A stretch of DNA of 64,000 bases from Gp6-AA40 sp963723495 (GCA_963723495.1 CAVRQR010000015.1:62001-126000), one strand, 5' to 3'. Counted from the stretch's first letter, positions 18,826 through 27,688 are shown. Numbers and translations are program-made. Notes: generated from the sequence alone by a model not told the origin.

Positions 18826-20000
18826 CAGATGGAGGCGCGTCGGCGCCGCGACGGCGCACGTGACGCGATTGCGCCCAAGTGTACCGCCAACTCCGCGAGA
18901 TCGGCGAGCGTTCGCGCAGCGAGGAAATCGTCCACGAACGGCAGGGCGGCCTGGAGACCGCGTGTCAGCGGCGCGTAGTCCAGCGTGCCGATGAGCGGGT
19001 TGAGCCAGATCAGACGGTGACAGCTTCGCTGCAATCGGGCCACCTGTCCACGCAGCACATGTGGATCACCGCGGTCCCATCCATCGGAGATCAGGAGAAC
19101 CACCGGGGCCTGATGCAGGACGCGGCGCGCCCATCGCTGGTGAAACTGTCGCAACGCCGGACCGATACGCGTCCCACCTGACCAGTCGGGAACCACATCG
19201 GACACGGCATCCACCGCGTCCCTGAGTCGCCGGAGTCGGAGCTGTCGCGTCACGCGAGTGAGGCCGGTGGAAAACAGGAACACCTCGAGCCGCCCGCGAC
19301 GATGCGCCAGTCCGTGAGCGAAATGCAGCAGCATGCGCGAGTAGCGCTCCATCGAGCCGCTGACGTCGCACAGGAGCACCAGTGGCCGCGGCTTCGAACG
19401 GCGACGACGAGACGGCAACGTGATGACTTCGCCACCAGTCCGCAGGCTTCGCATCAACGCCCGCCGGAGATCGATGCGCGGGCCGCGGCCGCGGATCCAC
19501 CGACGCGTGCGTCGTTCACCGGGAATCCAGTCGAGGTGCTCGAGCGCCAGTCGCGCGCGCGCCATTTCCTCTTCCGTGAAGTCGGCGAAGTCCTTGTGGG
19601 CCAGGCCACCCACATCACTCCACGTCTGAACGACGCCTTCTGCGGCATCGTCGCGGCTGTCATCCGGGGTGGAGCCCTCCTCTGGAGGCAAGAGACCTGC
19701 TGCCGCTGACGCAAGTGCAGCCGTCGTTCGTGCGTCGCGAACGCGGGTGCCCGACGTTGCAAACGGGTTGGAATGGTCACGCCAGAAGGCATCGAAGACT
19801 TCCGCGAATGCGGCAAGCTGTTCATGCCGTTGCACGAGCAGGGCGCGGCAGGTATGAAATACCTCATCGCGCGAGTTCAGATCGACGTGCGTAAGGGCTT
19901 CAGTCAGATCGAGGACACGTCCAACCGGCACTTCGAAGCCAACGCGCCGAAGCAGCCTGCTGAACGCAACGAGGTTGTCGACGAAGTGTCCCGCTTGCAA
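18825..20000 (-). CDS. coxE: CoxE-like VWA domain protein
   Basis: About 391 residues if translation starts at the TTG at 20000 (preceded by GGGAGTCGGG); no ATG or GTG is available near the start of homology, so the start is tentative. The sequence HFVDNLVAFSRLLRRVGF marks the family's N-terminus. The C-terminal VWA domain has an intact MIDAS: LLCDVSGSMERYSRM (D-x-S-x-S), the Thr loop in SGGTRIG and the Asp in LLISDGWDRGD. With the MoxR-type ATPase CoxD it matures the molybdenum hydroxylase active site. The upstream ATPase gene ends 33 bases before. Confidence 0.87.
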   Translation of the reverse strand: MQAGHFVDNLVAFSRLLRRVGFEVPVGRVLDLTEALTHVDLNSRDEVFHTCRALLVQRHEQLAAFAEVFDAFWRDHSNPFATSGTRVRDARTTAALASAAAGLLPPEEGSTPDDSRDDAAEGVVQTWSDVGGLAHKDFADFTEEEMARARLALEHLDWIPGERRTRRWIRGRGPRIDLRRALMRSLRTGGEVITLPSRRRRSKPRPLVLLCDVSGSMERYSRMLLHFAHGLAHRRGRLEVFLFSTGLTRVTRQLRLRRLRDAVDAVSDVVPDWSGGTRIGPALRQFHQRWARRVLHQAPVVLLISDGWDRGDPHVLRGQVARLQRSCHRLIWLNPLIGTLDYAPLTRGLQAALPFVDDFLAARTLADLAELAVHLGAIASRAPSRRRRASI

Positions 20001-20032
20001 TTCCCGACTCCCGACGCGGTCCGGGTATCCGG

Positions 20033-20986
20033 CTACCGGGCCAGCGCGCGCTGCAGCAATCCGGCAAGCCGGTCGCCGCGAATGGCGTCGATATCGTCCT
20101 TTGCCTTGAGCACGACACCGAGCGTTTCTTCGATCGCCGCGACGTCCAGCGCCTGACGATTGAGCGCGGCCAGGGCGGACACCCAGTCGAGTGTCTCGGA
20201 GACGCCAGGCACTTTGTACAACTCGACGCCTCGCAGCTCGTGAACGAGCGCCGTGACCTGGCGCGCCAGTTGTTCGGCGGCGTGCGGTACGCGCGCGTGG
20301 ACAATCGCCATCTCCTTCTCGAAGGAGGGATATTCGATCCACTGATACAGGCAGCGCCGCTTCAGCGCATCGTGGACTTCACGCGTGCGATTGGACGTCA
20401 GGATTACAAGCGGCGGTTTGGTCGCGCGCACGGTCCCAAGCTCGGGGATCGTGATCTGAAATTCGGCCAGCAGCTCGAGAAGGTAGCCCTCGAACTCCTC
20501 GTCGGCCCGATCGATTTCGTCGATCAGCAACACCGCGGGACGGGCGCGTTCCGGATCGATGGCCTGGAGCAGAGGGCGCTTGAGCAGGAAGCTCGCGTGG
20601 TACAGCTCGCGGCGGGCGGCCGACTTGAGGAGCCCTCCCGTTGCTTCGAGGATTCGCAGTTCCAGCAGCTGCCGCGCGTAGTCCCATTCGTACACGGCAT
20701 TGGCAACATCCAGCCCCTCGTAGCACTGCAGCCGGATGAGATCGGCGTCGAGCGCCGCCGCCGCGGCCGCGGCCAGCGATGTCTTGCCGACGCCCGCCTC
20801 TCCTTCGAGAAACAACGGCTTGCCAAGACGAAGTGCCAGGAACAGTGCGATAGCCAGCCCGCGGTCGGCCACGTAGTGGTGCGACGCGAGTCGCTGCTCG
20901 AGTTCGGAGATGGATCCGGGAGAGATAGGCGTGACCCCTGCGCGTGTTGAAGCGGGGCGGAGTATAGCACTCCCGGCGGCGTGCAA
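20033..20986 (-). CDS. coxD: CoxD-like MoxR family AAA ATPase
   Basis: About 300 residues. The MoxR AAA+ core begins ELEQRLASHHYVADRGLAIA, followed by Walker A GEAGVGKTSL, Walker B LLIDEIDRADEE, sensor 1 LTSNRTREVHDALKRR (with arginine finger) and a helical lid. It is the chaperone partner of CoxE in assembling the molybdenum hydroxylase centre. The start is unclear: the nearest in-frame initiator is a TTG at 20986, and no ATG or GTG lies between it and the core. A TATACT at 20966-20961 could be a -10 box; if used, translation would have to begin further in, which suggests a non-standard start or a base error. Confidence 0.85.
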   Translation of the reverse strand: MHAAGSAILRPASTRAGVTPISPGSISELEQRLASHHYVADRGLAIALFLALRLGKPLFLEGEAGVGKTSLAAAAAAALDADLIRLQCYEGLDVANAVYEWDYARQLLELRILEATGGLLKSAARRELYHASFLLKRPLLQAIDPERARPAVLLIDEIDRADEEFEGYLLELLAEFQITIPELGTVRATKPPLVILTSNRTREVHDALKRRCLYQWIEYPSFEKEMAIVHARVPHAAEQLARQVTALVHELRGVELYKVPGVSETLDWVSALAALNRQALDVAAIEETLGVVLKAKDDIDAIRGDRLAGLLQRALAR

Positions 20987-21056
20987 GAATCCCAGCCGTC
21001 CCCGTTCAAAGGACAGATGCCCGATATCCGGGCTTCTTTGGAAAGGGGTTGTCACA

Positions 21057-22700
21057 ATGCGTCCTCGAAACGGGTTGCACACGCGTGCACGTCTGTGGCT
21101 GCTGGGAGGCGCCCTCGCAACTGCGGCGGTCGTGGTGCCAGCAATCACCACCACCCCCACCGCCAGCGCGGCAGCACCCGCGGCTCCCGCGCAGGGTTCG
21201 TCGACGCTCGACGACCAGACCGAACTGGCCATAACGGTCTACAACTCGAACATCGCGCTCGTACGCGACGTCCGCACGCTGCAGCTTCCACGCGGCACCT
21301 TCGACCTGCAGTTCATGGACATTGCCGCAACCGTCAATCCGGCGACCGTCCACTTCAGGTCCCTCACCGAGCCGAATCGCGTCAGTGTGCTCGAGCAGAA
21401 CTACGAGTACGACCTGCTCGAGCCCGACAAGCTGCTGCGGAAGTACGTGGGGCGTGACGTGACGCTCGTTCGCCGCAGACAAGACGATGGCCGGACGATC
21501 GAGGAGCCGGTGACCGCGCGCCTCCTCAGCTACAACAACGCGCCCGTCTGGCAGATCGGGAACGAGATCGTGACTGGCCTCGGAGCCGACCATATCCGCT
21601 TCCCGGAGCTTCCCGGCAACCTGTTTTCGCGTCCGACCCTGATCTGGTCGCTCAATAACGATGGCGCCACGCGCCACCGCGTCGAGGCCTCGTATCTGGC
21701 AACCAGCGTGAAGTGGAACGCCGACTACGTCTTGACCGTGGGGCGCGACGACAAGGCGGCCGACCTTAACGGCTGGGTCACGGTCAACAACGGCAGCGGG
21801 ACGGCATTCCGGAATGCCACGCTGCAATTGGTCGCGGGCGATCTGAACCGTGTTTACCAGACGAGAGATCGCCTTGAACTCGACGAACGTGTCATGAAGG
21901 TTCCCGCCAGCGCCGCGCGCGAGATGACACAGGAGGCGTTCTCCGACTACCACCTGTACACGCTCGATCGCAAGACGACGATCAACAACAACCAGACCAA
22001 GCAGGTCAGCATGCTCGACGCCACCGGCTTCCCGGTTACCAAGCGCTACGTTGTCGACGGCCAGGCGTTCTACTACCGCAATGCGCAGCAGCCGGGCGCG
22101 CCGATCAAAGATGTCGTGCAGGTCTTCTACCAGTTCAAGAACGATGACGCGGTCGGACTTGGGGTTCCGATGCCGGCCGGCGTCGTTCGTGTCTACCAGG
22201 CGGACTCAAAGGGCGGCACGCAGTTCGTTGGCGAGGATCGCATCGCGCACACGCCGACCGACGAAACGCTCAAGCTGAAAATTGGCAATGCGTTCGACGT
22301 CGTGGCCGAGCGAAAGCAGACTGACTTCGAGAAGATCACCTCGAACGTGTACGAGATGGAATACGAGGTTGTCCTGCGCAACCACAAGACGACGCCGATC
22401 TCCGTCGAGGTCAACGAGCCGATCGGTGGCACGTGGCGCATGCTGACGACCAGTCACCAGTGGACGAAGACGGACGCGTGGGCGGCGCAGTTCAACGTGC
22501 CCGTTGCGGCGAGCGGCAGTGCAACGCTGAAGTACCGTGTTCGGGTGACGTACCATCGTCAACTCTCAATCTCCAACTCCCAAAAGCTTCGAGCTTCGTT
22601 GTTGGCTTGGAAATTGGGAGTTGAGCGTGAGAGCGATCCGGTAAGCGGCGCAGCTCGCAGGATCGCTTTCACAGCGGTGACGAAGGACTGCTCTGGATAG
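21057..22700 (+). CDS. DUF4139 domain protein with abnormal C-terminal extension
   Basis: 547 residues from the ATG at 21057 (AAAGGGG upstream). A Sec signal peptide (about 1-37, TASAAAP) is followed by ELAITVYNSNIALVRDVRTL, typical of the DUF4139 N-terminus, and a central beta-rich region (WNADYVLTVGRDDKAADLNG; VVQVFYQFKNDD). The normal family end is around ATLKYRVRVTY (to about 22550). From there the frame runs through a dispersed hairpin (residues RQLSISNSQKL, then WKLGVE) and into the antisense of an IS66 remnant before reaching TAG at 22698. The last roughly 50 residues are therefore not native. The function of the family is unknown; it is probably a periplasmic or surface protein. Confidence 0.85.
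   Translation: MRPRNGLHTRARLWLLGGALATAAVVVPAITTTPTASAAAPAAPAQGSSTLDDQTELAITVYNSNIALVRDVRTLQLPRGTFDLQFMDIAATVNPATVHFRSLTEPNRVSVLEQNYEYDLLEPDKLLRKYVGRDVTLVRRRQDDGRTIEEPVTARLLSYNNAPVWQIGNEIVTGLGADHIRFPELPGNLFSRPTLIWSLNNDGATRHRVEASYLATSVKWNADYVLTVGRDDKAADLNGWVTVNNGSGTAFRNATLQLVAGDLNRVYQTRDRLELDERVMKVPASAAREMTQEAFSDYHLYTLDRKTTINNNQTKQVSMLDATGFPVTKRYVVDGQAFYYRNAQQPGAPIKDVVQVFYQFKNDDAVGLGVPMPAGVVRVYQADSKGGTQFVGEDRIAHTPTDETLKLKIGNAFDVVAERKQTDFEKITSNVYEMEYEVVLRNHKTTPISVEVNEPIGGTWRMLTTSHQWTKTDAWAAQFNVPVAASGSATLKYRVRVTYHRQLSISNSQKLRASLLAWKLGVERESDPVSGAARRIAFTAVTKDCSG
22560..22625. repeat. hairpin of the CAACTCCCAA family (copy 2) inside a coding frame
   Basis: CAACTCTCAATCTCCAACTC then CCAA forms the left arm and TTGGCTTGGAAATTGGGAG then TTGAG the right arm, around an AAAGCTTCGAGCTTCG loop. 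Words match copies at 9496 and 56496. It lies at the 3' end of the DUF4139 frame, and its last 18 bases (22608-22625, TGGAAATTGGGAGTTGAG) are repeated directly at 23628-23645. Confidence 0.75.
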
Positions 22701-23627
22701 ACGCGCATCAAGACGCGACCCGCCGCAGCAGATGCGCGAGACAGCTCTGGTACGCGGCGTGCGTAAACTGGCGAACGATTGCTAGCCGTGCCTGCAGCAC
22801 GCCAGCCTAGTCGACGCCGATGACGTGTGCGGCTTGCGCGAGGCCGCGATCGGGCTGGATCGCATAGCCGGTCGTCTCCGGCGTGACAAAGGCCCAGAGC
22901 ACTGCGATCGGCATCGACACGCCAGCTGGTTTCGTCGGCGGTAACCACCGGACTGCCGCGCACCGTTGCGCTCGACAGGTCAGAGATAGGCTGCGCCTGC
23001 CGGGCGGCGCGATGGACGGCGTGGACCAGCCACGGCGCGTGACCGTGAGGACGAAGCGGTCGCGGAGCAGGGCCGCGTTCTTGCCGTAGAGCAGCCCGAA
23101 GCGCTTATTGAGGAGCACCGCGAGGCGCGACGGCCTGCGGGCCCGTGTTGCACGGCTGCGGAGAGCAGCGCGTCGGCGGTGTGCGGCGGATGCCGGCTTT
23201 GCGAGGCGGCGACGGCACAGCGTGCCACGACGATGTGCGTCGTGACGCGCGGCGAATCGGGTGATGAATCGGCAGCTCGTGTTGTATGCGTGCGCAACTA
23301 GAACCGGCGCACGTGACCGGCACAATGGGGCGCTGTGTGGCATCGGGACGGGCACGTCCATCGATGAGCACAGCCGCGCAGGCGAGGGGCTCGCGATCGT
23401 AGGCCAGCTCCGGCTTTGCGGCCGGATCGCCGCAGCACCGCGACGCGCTTCCCGCGCGAGAACGGCGCGGCGGGCGAGACTCCGCTCGGCGCGCGGCCTC
23501 CAGTTGGTCTTTCAGCTTCTCGGCTCGCGCCGCAGGCACTGTCGCTCGGCTTCCGAACGCCGCAGGTTTCCTCCAGCTGCGCGATACGCCGAGCTATCGT
23601 CGATAATTTGCTGCGGGCACGCAGGGA
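22626..23627 (-). pseudogene. IS66 family transposase remnant
   Basis: No frame stays open, but ordered IS66 transposase pieces appear on the minus strand in shifting frames: KLKDQLEAARRAESR near 23530-23490 (N-terminal coiled coil); ADALLSAAVQHGP near 23170; VLLNKRFGLLYGKNAALLRD near 23110-23060; AVHRAARQAQPISDLSS near 23010; VVTADETSWRVDA near 22940 (first catalytic Asp); LWAFVTPETTGYAIQPDRGL near 22880; the second-Asp region decayed; TCLAHLLRR-like near 22740; and PEQSFVTAVKAILRAA near 22690-22640. At least four frameshifts and loss of the C-terminal part make it inactive. The remnant exactly fills the space between two 18-base direct repeats. Confidence 0.8.
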
Positions 23628-23645
23628 TGGAAATTGGCAGTTGAG
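23628..23645. repeat. direct repeat copy flanking the IS66 remnant
   Basis: TGGAAATTGGCAGTTGAG differs by one base from 22608-22625. It equals the right half of the CAACTCCCAA-family hairpin and stands alone here, 10 bases before the stop of the cytochrome c gene. Eighteen bases is longer than the target duplications IS66 elements normally make. Confidence 0.7.
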
Positions 23646-23655
23646 GCTGAGGCCT

Positions 23656-24087
23656 CTACAGAGATCGCAGATACGCGATCACATCAGCCGCGTCCTGCGG
23701 CGTCATGCGGAATCTCGGCATCGGGTATCGCAGCTGCGTCCCGTCGCGCTTGATGGCGCCCTGCGTCAGCAAACGCGTCGCTTCGGCATCGGTGTAGCCG
23801 GGCAGGCCGGCAATGCGGGGGATTTGAAGCGGCCAATCCGAGCGCCATGGTGGACGCATCGGCATAGGCCCTCCGTTGAATCTCGTTCCTGGCACGATGT
23901 TGCCCTGGAGATCGCGAGCCGAATGGCACTCGTAGCACATGGCGACGCGCTCAACGAGATAGCGTCCGTGCTCGATATTTCCCGAGGGTGTGCTGGCCGC
24001 CGGCGCTGGTTGTTGGGCCGACGATCGGACTCCGACGATCAGGAGCGCACAGGCCCCCAAGAAAACGAACAGACGTGAAACCGACAT
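23656..24087 (-). CDS. exported class I cytochrome c
   Basis: 143 residues. Residues 1-25 form a Sec signal peptide (LFVFLGACALLIVGVRSSAQ). One haem-binding C-x-x-C-H is present (MCYECHSARDLQG) with a distal Met in RYPMPRFRMTPQDAADVIAYL, the usual last helix. A small periplasmic electron carrier, similar to the cytochrome subunits that serve dehydrogenases. It may accept electrons from oxidoreductases of this region, but no partner gene is adjacent. Confidence 0.9.
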   Translation of the reverse strand: MSVSRLFVFLGACALLIVGVRSSAQQPAPAASTPSGNIEHGRYLVERVAMCYECHSARDLQGNIVPGTRFNGGPMPMRPPWRSDWPLQIPRIAGLPGYTDAEATRLLTQGAIKRDGTQLRYPMPRFRMTPQDAADVIAYLRSL

Positions 24088-24156
24088 TGATCCCTCCTCT
24101 CCGCATTATCTGCGAGAACGATCTCTTGGCCCGCGGCGGCGCCGGGGACTCGCGGA

Positions 24157-25089
24157 TCAATGGGAAGGGTGAGCGGCCTCGTCAGGAGATTGGGCCAAGG
24201 CGGACATCAGCGAAAGCGGGTCAACCGACATATCACCAAATCGCACGGCCCAGTGAAGATGCGGCCCGGTCACCCGACCGGTTGCCCCTGATTCACCGAG
24301 CAGATCGCCGCGCGCGACAGTGACCCCGGGTTCGACGGCAATACTGGACAGATGCGCGAGCAGTGAGAACACGCCGAGACCGTGATCGATGATCACGGTG
24401 TTCCCTGCAAAGTACAGGTTCTGAGCGATGACGACACGCCCGGCATTCGGAGCCTTGATCGGCGTGCCTGTCGCGGCGCGGAAGTCCGCTCCCTGATGGC
24501 GACCGGCCGGCTTGCCGTTGGTCACTGTCAACCGCCCGAAGCTGCTGGTCGCCGTGCCGGGCACCGGCGCGTTGAACGGTCCCTGCCAGTAACGCTCCGG
24601 TGTGACGATCGCAAACGCCTCGGCCATGGCCTGGGCCTCTTGCTTGATGCGCGCCACTTCCGCTTCGGGTGGGTTCGCCATCTTTGGATCCACGCGAAGC
24701 CGTCGCGTCTCGAACTGGTAGCGTTCGACAAGTAGCGACACCTTGGTGCCGGCGGTGGTCCCGTCCGCGGTGCGGCCCTGAATCGTGAGCGGAAGCGGAC
24801 CGGGTGCTGCATCGACGTTGATGCCGACGAGCGTGCTCCACTCCCTCGAGGACGCGCCGGTCCAGAAGTGCACTGGACGTCCTGATAGCTCTCCGGTTAA
24901 TGCCACGAGATCGTGAGTCGCGGTGACGGTGAGAAGTGCGACGCCTCCCGGCCTCATCGCTCGAGGAGCGTTGGCGATCGAGAGGGACAGAGGGCTTGCT
25001 TGACCGGAGACACTGACGCCCGCTGAAAAGGACAGCAATACCGTCAGAACGGCCCCGAGACAGGACAAGCGGACCGGGAGAACAGGCAT
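24157..25089 (-). CDS. exported M23 family (LytM) metallopeptidase
   Basis: 310 residues from the ATG at 25089 (MPVLPVRLSCLGAVL), a Sec signal peptide ending SVSGQ. An Ig-like N-terminal part of about 100 residues is followed by the LytM domain: GRHQGADFRA (H-x3-D), VIIDHGLGVFSLLAHLSS and GPHLHWAVRF (H-x-H), all zinc ligands present. Such enzymes cut peptidoglycan cross-links or act as divisome activators when degenerate; here the site looks active. It is divergent from the LecA-like gene at 25187. Confidence 0.92.
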   Translation of the reverse strand: MPVLPVRLSCLGAVLTVLLSFSAGVSVSGQASPLSLSIANAPRAMRPGGVALLTVTATHDLVALTGELSGRPVHFWTGASSREWSTLVGINVDAAPGPLPLTIQGRTADGTTAGTKVSLLVERYQFETRRLRVDPKMANPPEAEVARIKQEAQAMAEAFAIVTPERYWQGPFNAPVPGTATSSFGRLTVTNGKPAGRHQGADFRAATGTPIKAPNAGRVVIAQNLYFAGNTVIIDHGLGVFSLLAHLSSIAVEPGVTVARGDLLGESGATGRVTGPHLHWAVRFGDMSVDPLSLMSALAQSPDEAAHPSH

Positions 25090-25186
25090 TGAGCTTGCTA
25101 CCTCCAGAGTAGCGCGATCAGAGTGTCGGCGGAAGGGCTGGCGACCTGCACTCGTTCTCCCGATAAATCGGCCCAGAGGAACGTCC

Positions 25187-25816
25187 ATGACGCTGCGTCT
25201 CACGTTCGCGAGCCTGTTCTTCTTCGCAGTCACTGCGTTCGTGCACGCCGACACGCTCGTATTGAATGATGGCCGGCGGCTGCAGGGCGATCTCCTGCGT
25301 ATATACGGCCGGGAGATCGAGTTCGAGGAGCGCGCCGGCGGCCGCAGGCGCACGATCCGGATCTCGCGCGATGAGGTCGAGCGGATCGAGTTCACGCGTA
25401 GTGATTTCGACCGCGGCCGCGGCGACGAGGACCGCAACGCCCCCGTCGGCGTGCCGCGTGGCATGCGAGAACGGCAGATCGTGGTGGATGCACGTCAGCC
25501 GTGGACGGACACGGGAATCGACGTGCGCGCCGGCCAGCAGATCTACTTCTCGTCTCAGGGGGAGACCCGCTGGGGACGCGATCGCCGCGACGGCGCCGCA
25601 GGCGAACGCAATTCGCCGCTCAATCCAAACCGCCCGCTGCCGGACCGTCCGGCCGCCGCACTGATCGGCCGCATCGGCGACCGCAACGAGTACTTCTTCA
25701 TCGGTGGAGATTCCGGCCCGTTCCGCGCACGCGACTCCGGCCGGCTCTATCTGGGCATCAACGACGATGTGCTGACGGACAACTCGGGGAACCTGAGGGT
25801 CACCGCCTCTTTCTGA
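25187..25816 (+). CDS. exported protein with LecA (PA-IL)-like C-terminal domain
   Basis: 209 residues with a signal peptide (1-21, AVTAFVHA). Residues 22-70 are a small beta domain (DTLVLNDGRRLQGDLLRIYG, seen in many exported proteins of this phylum). The C-terminal 120 residues resemble the galactose-binding lectin LecA: VVDARQPWTDTGIDVRAGQ, LIGRIGDRNEYFFIGGDS, then SGRLYLGINDDVLTDNSGN, the ND..DN calcium/sugar-binding loop. It may bind surface glycans. The neighbouring M23 peptidase and envelope proteases fit an envelope role. Confidence 0.75.
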   Translation: MTLRLTFASLFFFAVTAFVHADTLVLNDGRRLQGDLLRIYGREIEFEERAGGRRRTIRISRDEVERIEFTRSDFDRGRGDEDRNAPVGVPRGMRERQIVVDARQPWTDTGIDVRAGQQIYFSSQGETRWGRDRRDGAAGERNSPLNPNRPLPDRPAAALIGRIGDRNEYFFIGGDSGPFRARDSGRLYLGINDDVLTDNSGNLRVTASF

Positions 25817-25887
25817 CGCCTGTTTATCTGCGCGATCCCGCCCGTATGGGTGATGATTGCGTTCGTCGCATCTGCGACGATTGCGTC

Positions 25888-26776
25888 ATGCTCAATGAAC
25901 TCTCGACCCAAATGGCTGACGCGGTGGATGCGGTCACCTCGTCGGTCGTCCAGGTGCAGGGCCGCCGCCGACCCGCCAGCGGTCTCGTCCATTCCGACGG
26001 CATCGTCCTCACCACGATGCGCGCGATTGGCAGCGATGACGGGCTCCACATTCGGCGACCAGACGGGACGGTCCTCGATGCCGAACTGGTCGGATGGGAC
26101 CCGACGACGACCCTGGGCGTACTTCGCGTGAAGGATCTGGGGCTCTCCCCTGTGCGCCTGTCATCTGCTCCGTCGCGCGTCGGCAACCTGGTGATGGCTG
26201 TCGCCCGCTCGTGGAGCAATGCTGTCACGGCGAGCGCCGGCATCATCTCGGTCATCGGCGGGCCGCTTCGAAACCGGCCGGCGCCGAGCGATCGATCAGG
26301 TCATTCGCACGACTGCGCCGATGCACGACGGCTTCTCTGGTGGCGCACTGATCGATACCGGCGGCGACCTTCTTGGCGTGACCACGGCGACGACGATTCG
26401 CGGTACCACAGTGGTGATCCCCGCGCAGATCGCCTGGGCCGCAGCGCAGCGGGTGATTGAACGAGGGCAGACTCGTCGGGGCTATCTCGGTGTGATGGGA
26501 CATCCTGTCCGGTTGGCGGAATCACAGGCTGCATCGTGTGGCCGGCAGACGGCCCTGCTCGTTGTGGGTGTTTCGCCCGCGAGCGCTGCCGCATCCGCAG
26601 GCGTACTGGTGGGTGACGTCGTGCTCGCGTTGGACGACACGTTGACCGACTCGCCAGAGGACCTGCTCGATCTCCTGGCGGCTCAAGGTGTGGGACGTCA
26701 GGCGACGCTCAAGGTGCTCCGGGGGAACACGGCCGTCGAGTTGCCGGTGACCATCGGCGAGCGCCCCGCACGGTGA
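25888..26776 (+). pseudogene. HtrA-like S1C pseudoprotease with PDZ domain and frame break
   Basis: The frame from ATG 25888 (MLNELSTQMADAVDAV) shows a trypsin-fold start without a signal peptide. At about 26268 the homology moves by one base: removing one A from CGAAACCGG joins SVIGGPLR to TGRRRAIDQVIRTTAPMHD, continuing GFSGGALID and a PDZ domain (VGVSPASAAASAGVLVGDVV). Catalytic residues are largely gone: the His motif reads LTTMRAIG instead of xTxxHVV, and the Asp motif reads DPTTTLGVLRV in place of DxxxDLAVL. Only the Ser (GFSGG) remains. So even with the frame repaired it should be inactive as a protease. The LuxR gene starts right after its stop. Confidence 0.75.
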
Positions 26777-27175
26777 ATGCGCGCGATCCTGGTCGGTCCT
26801 GCGAGTGCCCGCGATCGCCTGCGGTGGGACCTTGAAGCACGATCGATCGATGTCGTTGGCGAGTTCGACACGATGGCCGACGCGCGTCGCTCCGGTCTCG
26901 ACACCGACATCATCGTTTCCACGCCTGATCAACAGAGTTCAGCAGGAGACGAGCGCCCGGACGAAGGCGTCTTCGAGGAGGCGCTCACCCACCGTGAGTT
27001 CGAGGTGCTCGAGTTGCTCGCGGAAGGACTCCCCAACAAAGGAATCGCCGACCGCCTGGGGATCAGCGACCAGACCGTGAAGTTTCACATCGCATCGATC
27101 ATGGGCAAGCTCGGTGCGTCGAACCGGGTCGAGACCGTACGACGCGCCGTGCGTCGCGGCCTTCTCTCATTCTGA
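26777..27175 (+). CDS. LuxR-type helix-turn-helix regulator with shortened receiver-like domain
   Basis: 132 residues beginning at the base after the preceding TGA. The C-terminal 65 residues are a GerE/LuxR DNA-binding domain: LTHREFEVLELLAEGLPNKG, IADRLGISDQTVKFHIASIM, LGASNRVETVRRAV. The N-terminal about 60 residues look like the first part of a receiver fold (MRAILVGPASARDRLRWDLE, DTDIIVSTPD) but are too short and lack the usual acidic pocket, so phosphorylation control is doubtful. It may be tuned by protein contact, perhaps with the adjacent pseudoprotease. Confidence 0.85.
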   Translation: MRAILVGPASARDRLRWDLEARSIDVVGEFDTMADARRSGLDTDIIVSTPDQQSSAGDERPDEGVFEEALTHREFEVLELLAEGLPNKGIADRLGISDQTVKFHIASIMGKLGASNRVETVRRAVRRGLLSF

Positions 27176-27573
27176 ACTCTGGATTCTGATGCAGAACTCA
27201 ATGGGCCGCGCCGCGGCCATACGCGCCTGGCGGTCGCGACTCCACATGCCGGGAAATCGACCTGCGCTGGGACTCTGACGCTCTCCGCGCGTCTAGGACG
27301 TGACTCGCGGCGACATGTGCCGGGCGGCTCAAAGCGCCAGTGATGACTCGACACAACCAGAACGCGTGGCCGGAAGACGCGCGGATGAATCGCTATGGCC
27401 GATTTCCGGCTTCGCGGCGTGCTCGGCATGGTCGCACGCGTCCGCCTGGCGGTATGCCTGCAGCGCTGCGGTGTCACATCCGCGAAGAGTCTCTCGCGGA
27501 GCGAAGCAGTTCGAGGCATGCCGACCCCTGTCGCCTGAAAGCGTGAGGCGGCTCAGGGCGTCAGCGAGGTTGA

Positions 27574-27593
27574 GCGGGCGCGAGAGCGCCCGC
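27574..27593. repeat. perfect hairpin with GAGA loop
   Basis: GCGGGCGC-GAGA-GCGCCCGC: an 8-base-pair all-GC stem closed by a GNRA-type tetraloop, within the non-coding segment. The closing loop class is typical of structured RNA, and the stem is palindromic so either strand could fold. Confidence 0.7.
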
Positions 27594-27674
27594 GACCCGA
27601 GCGGCGAGCGGTCGTGGGTAGCCGTCCGAACGCTTTCCGGCGTGCCGAGAGCTTCGCGGAGCGAGAGCTCTTCG

Positions 27675-27688
27675 CGGCGATATCGCCG
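27675..27688. repeat. 14-base perfect palindrome
   Basis: CGGCGATATCGCCG reads the same on both strands. It lies near the right end of the non-coding segment, 36 bases before the htrA stop. It could be an operator for a dimeric regulator such as the adjacent LuxR-type protein, or part of the segment's secondary structure. Confidence 0.5.

Noticed and set aside
22700..23655. Possible intact small genes in the low-homology region after the DUF4139 gene
   Set aside because: All open frames there are pieces of one IS66 transposase in shifted frames or their antisense shadows.
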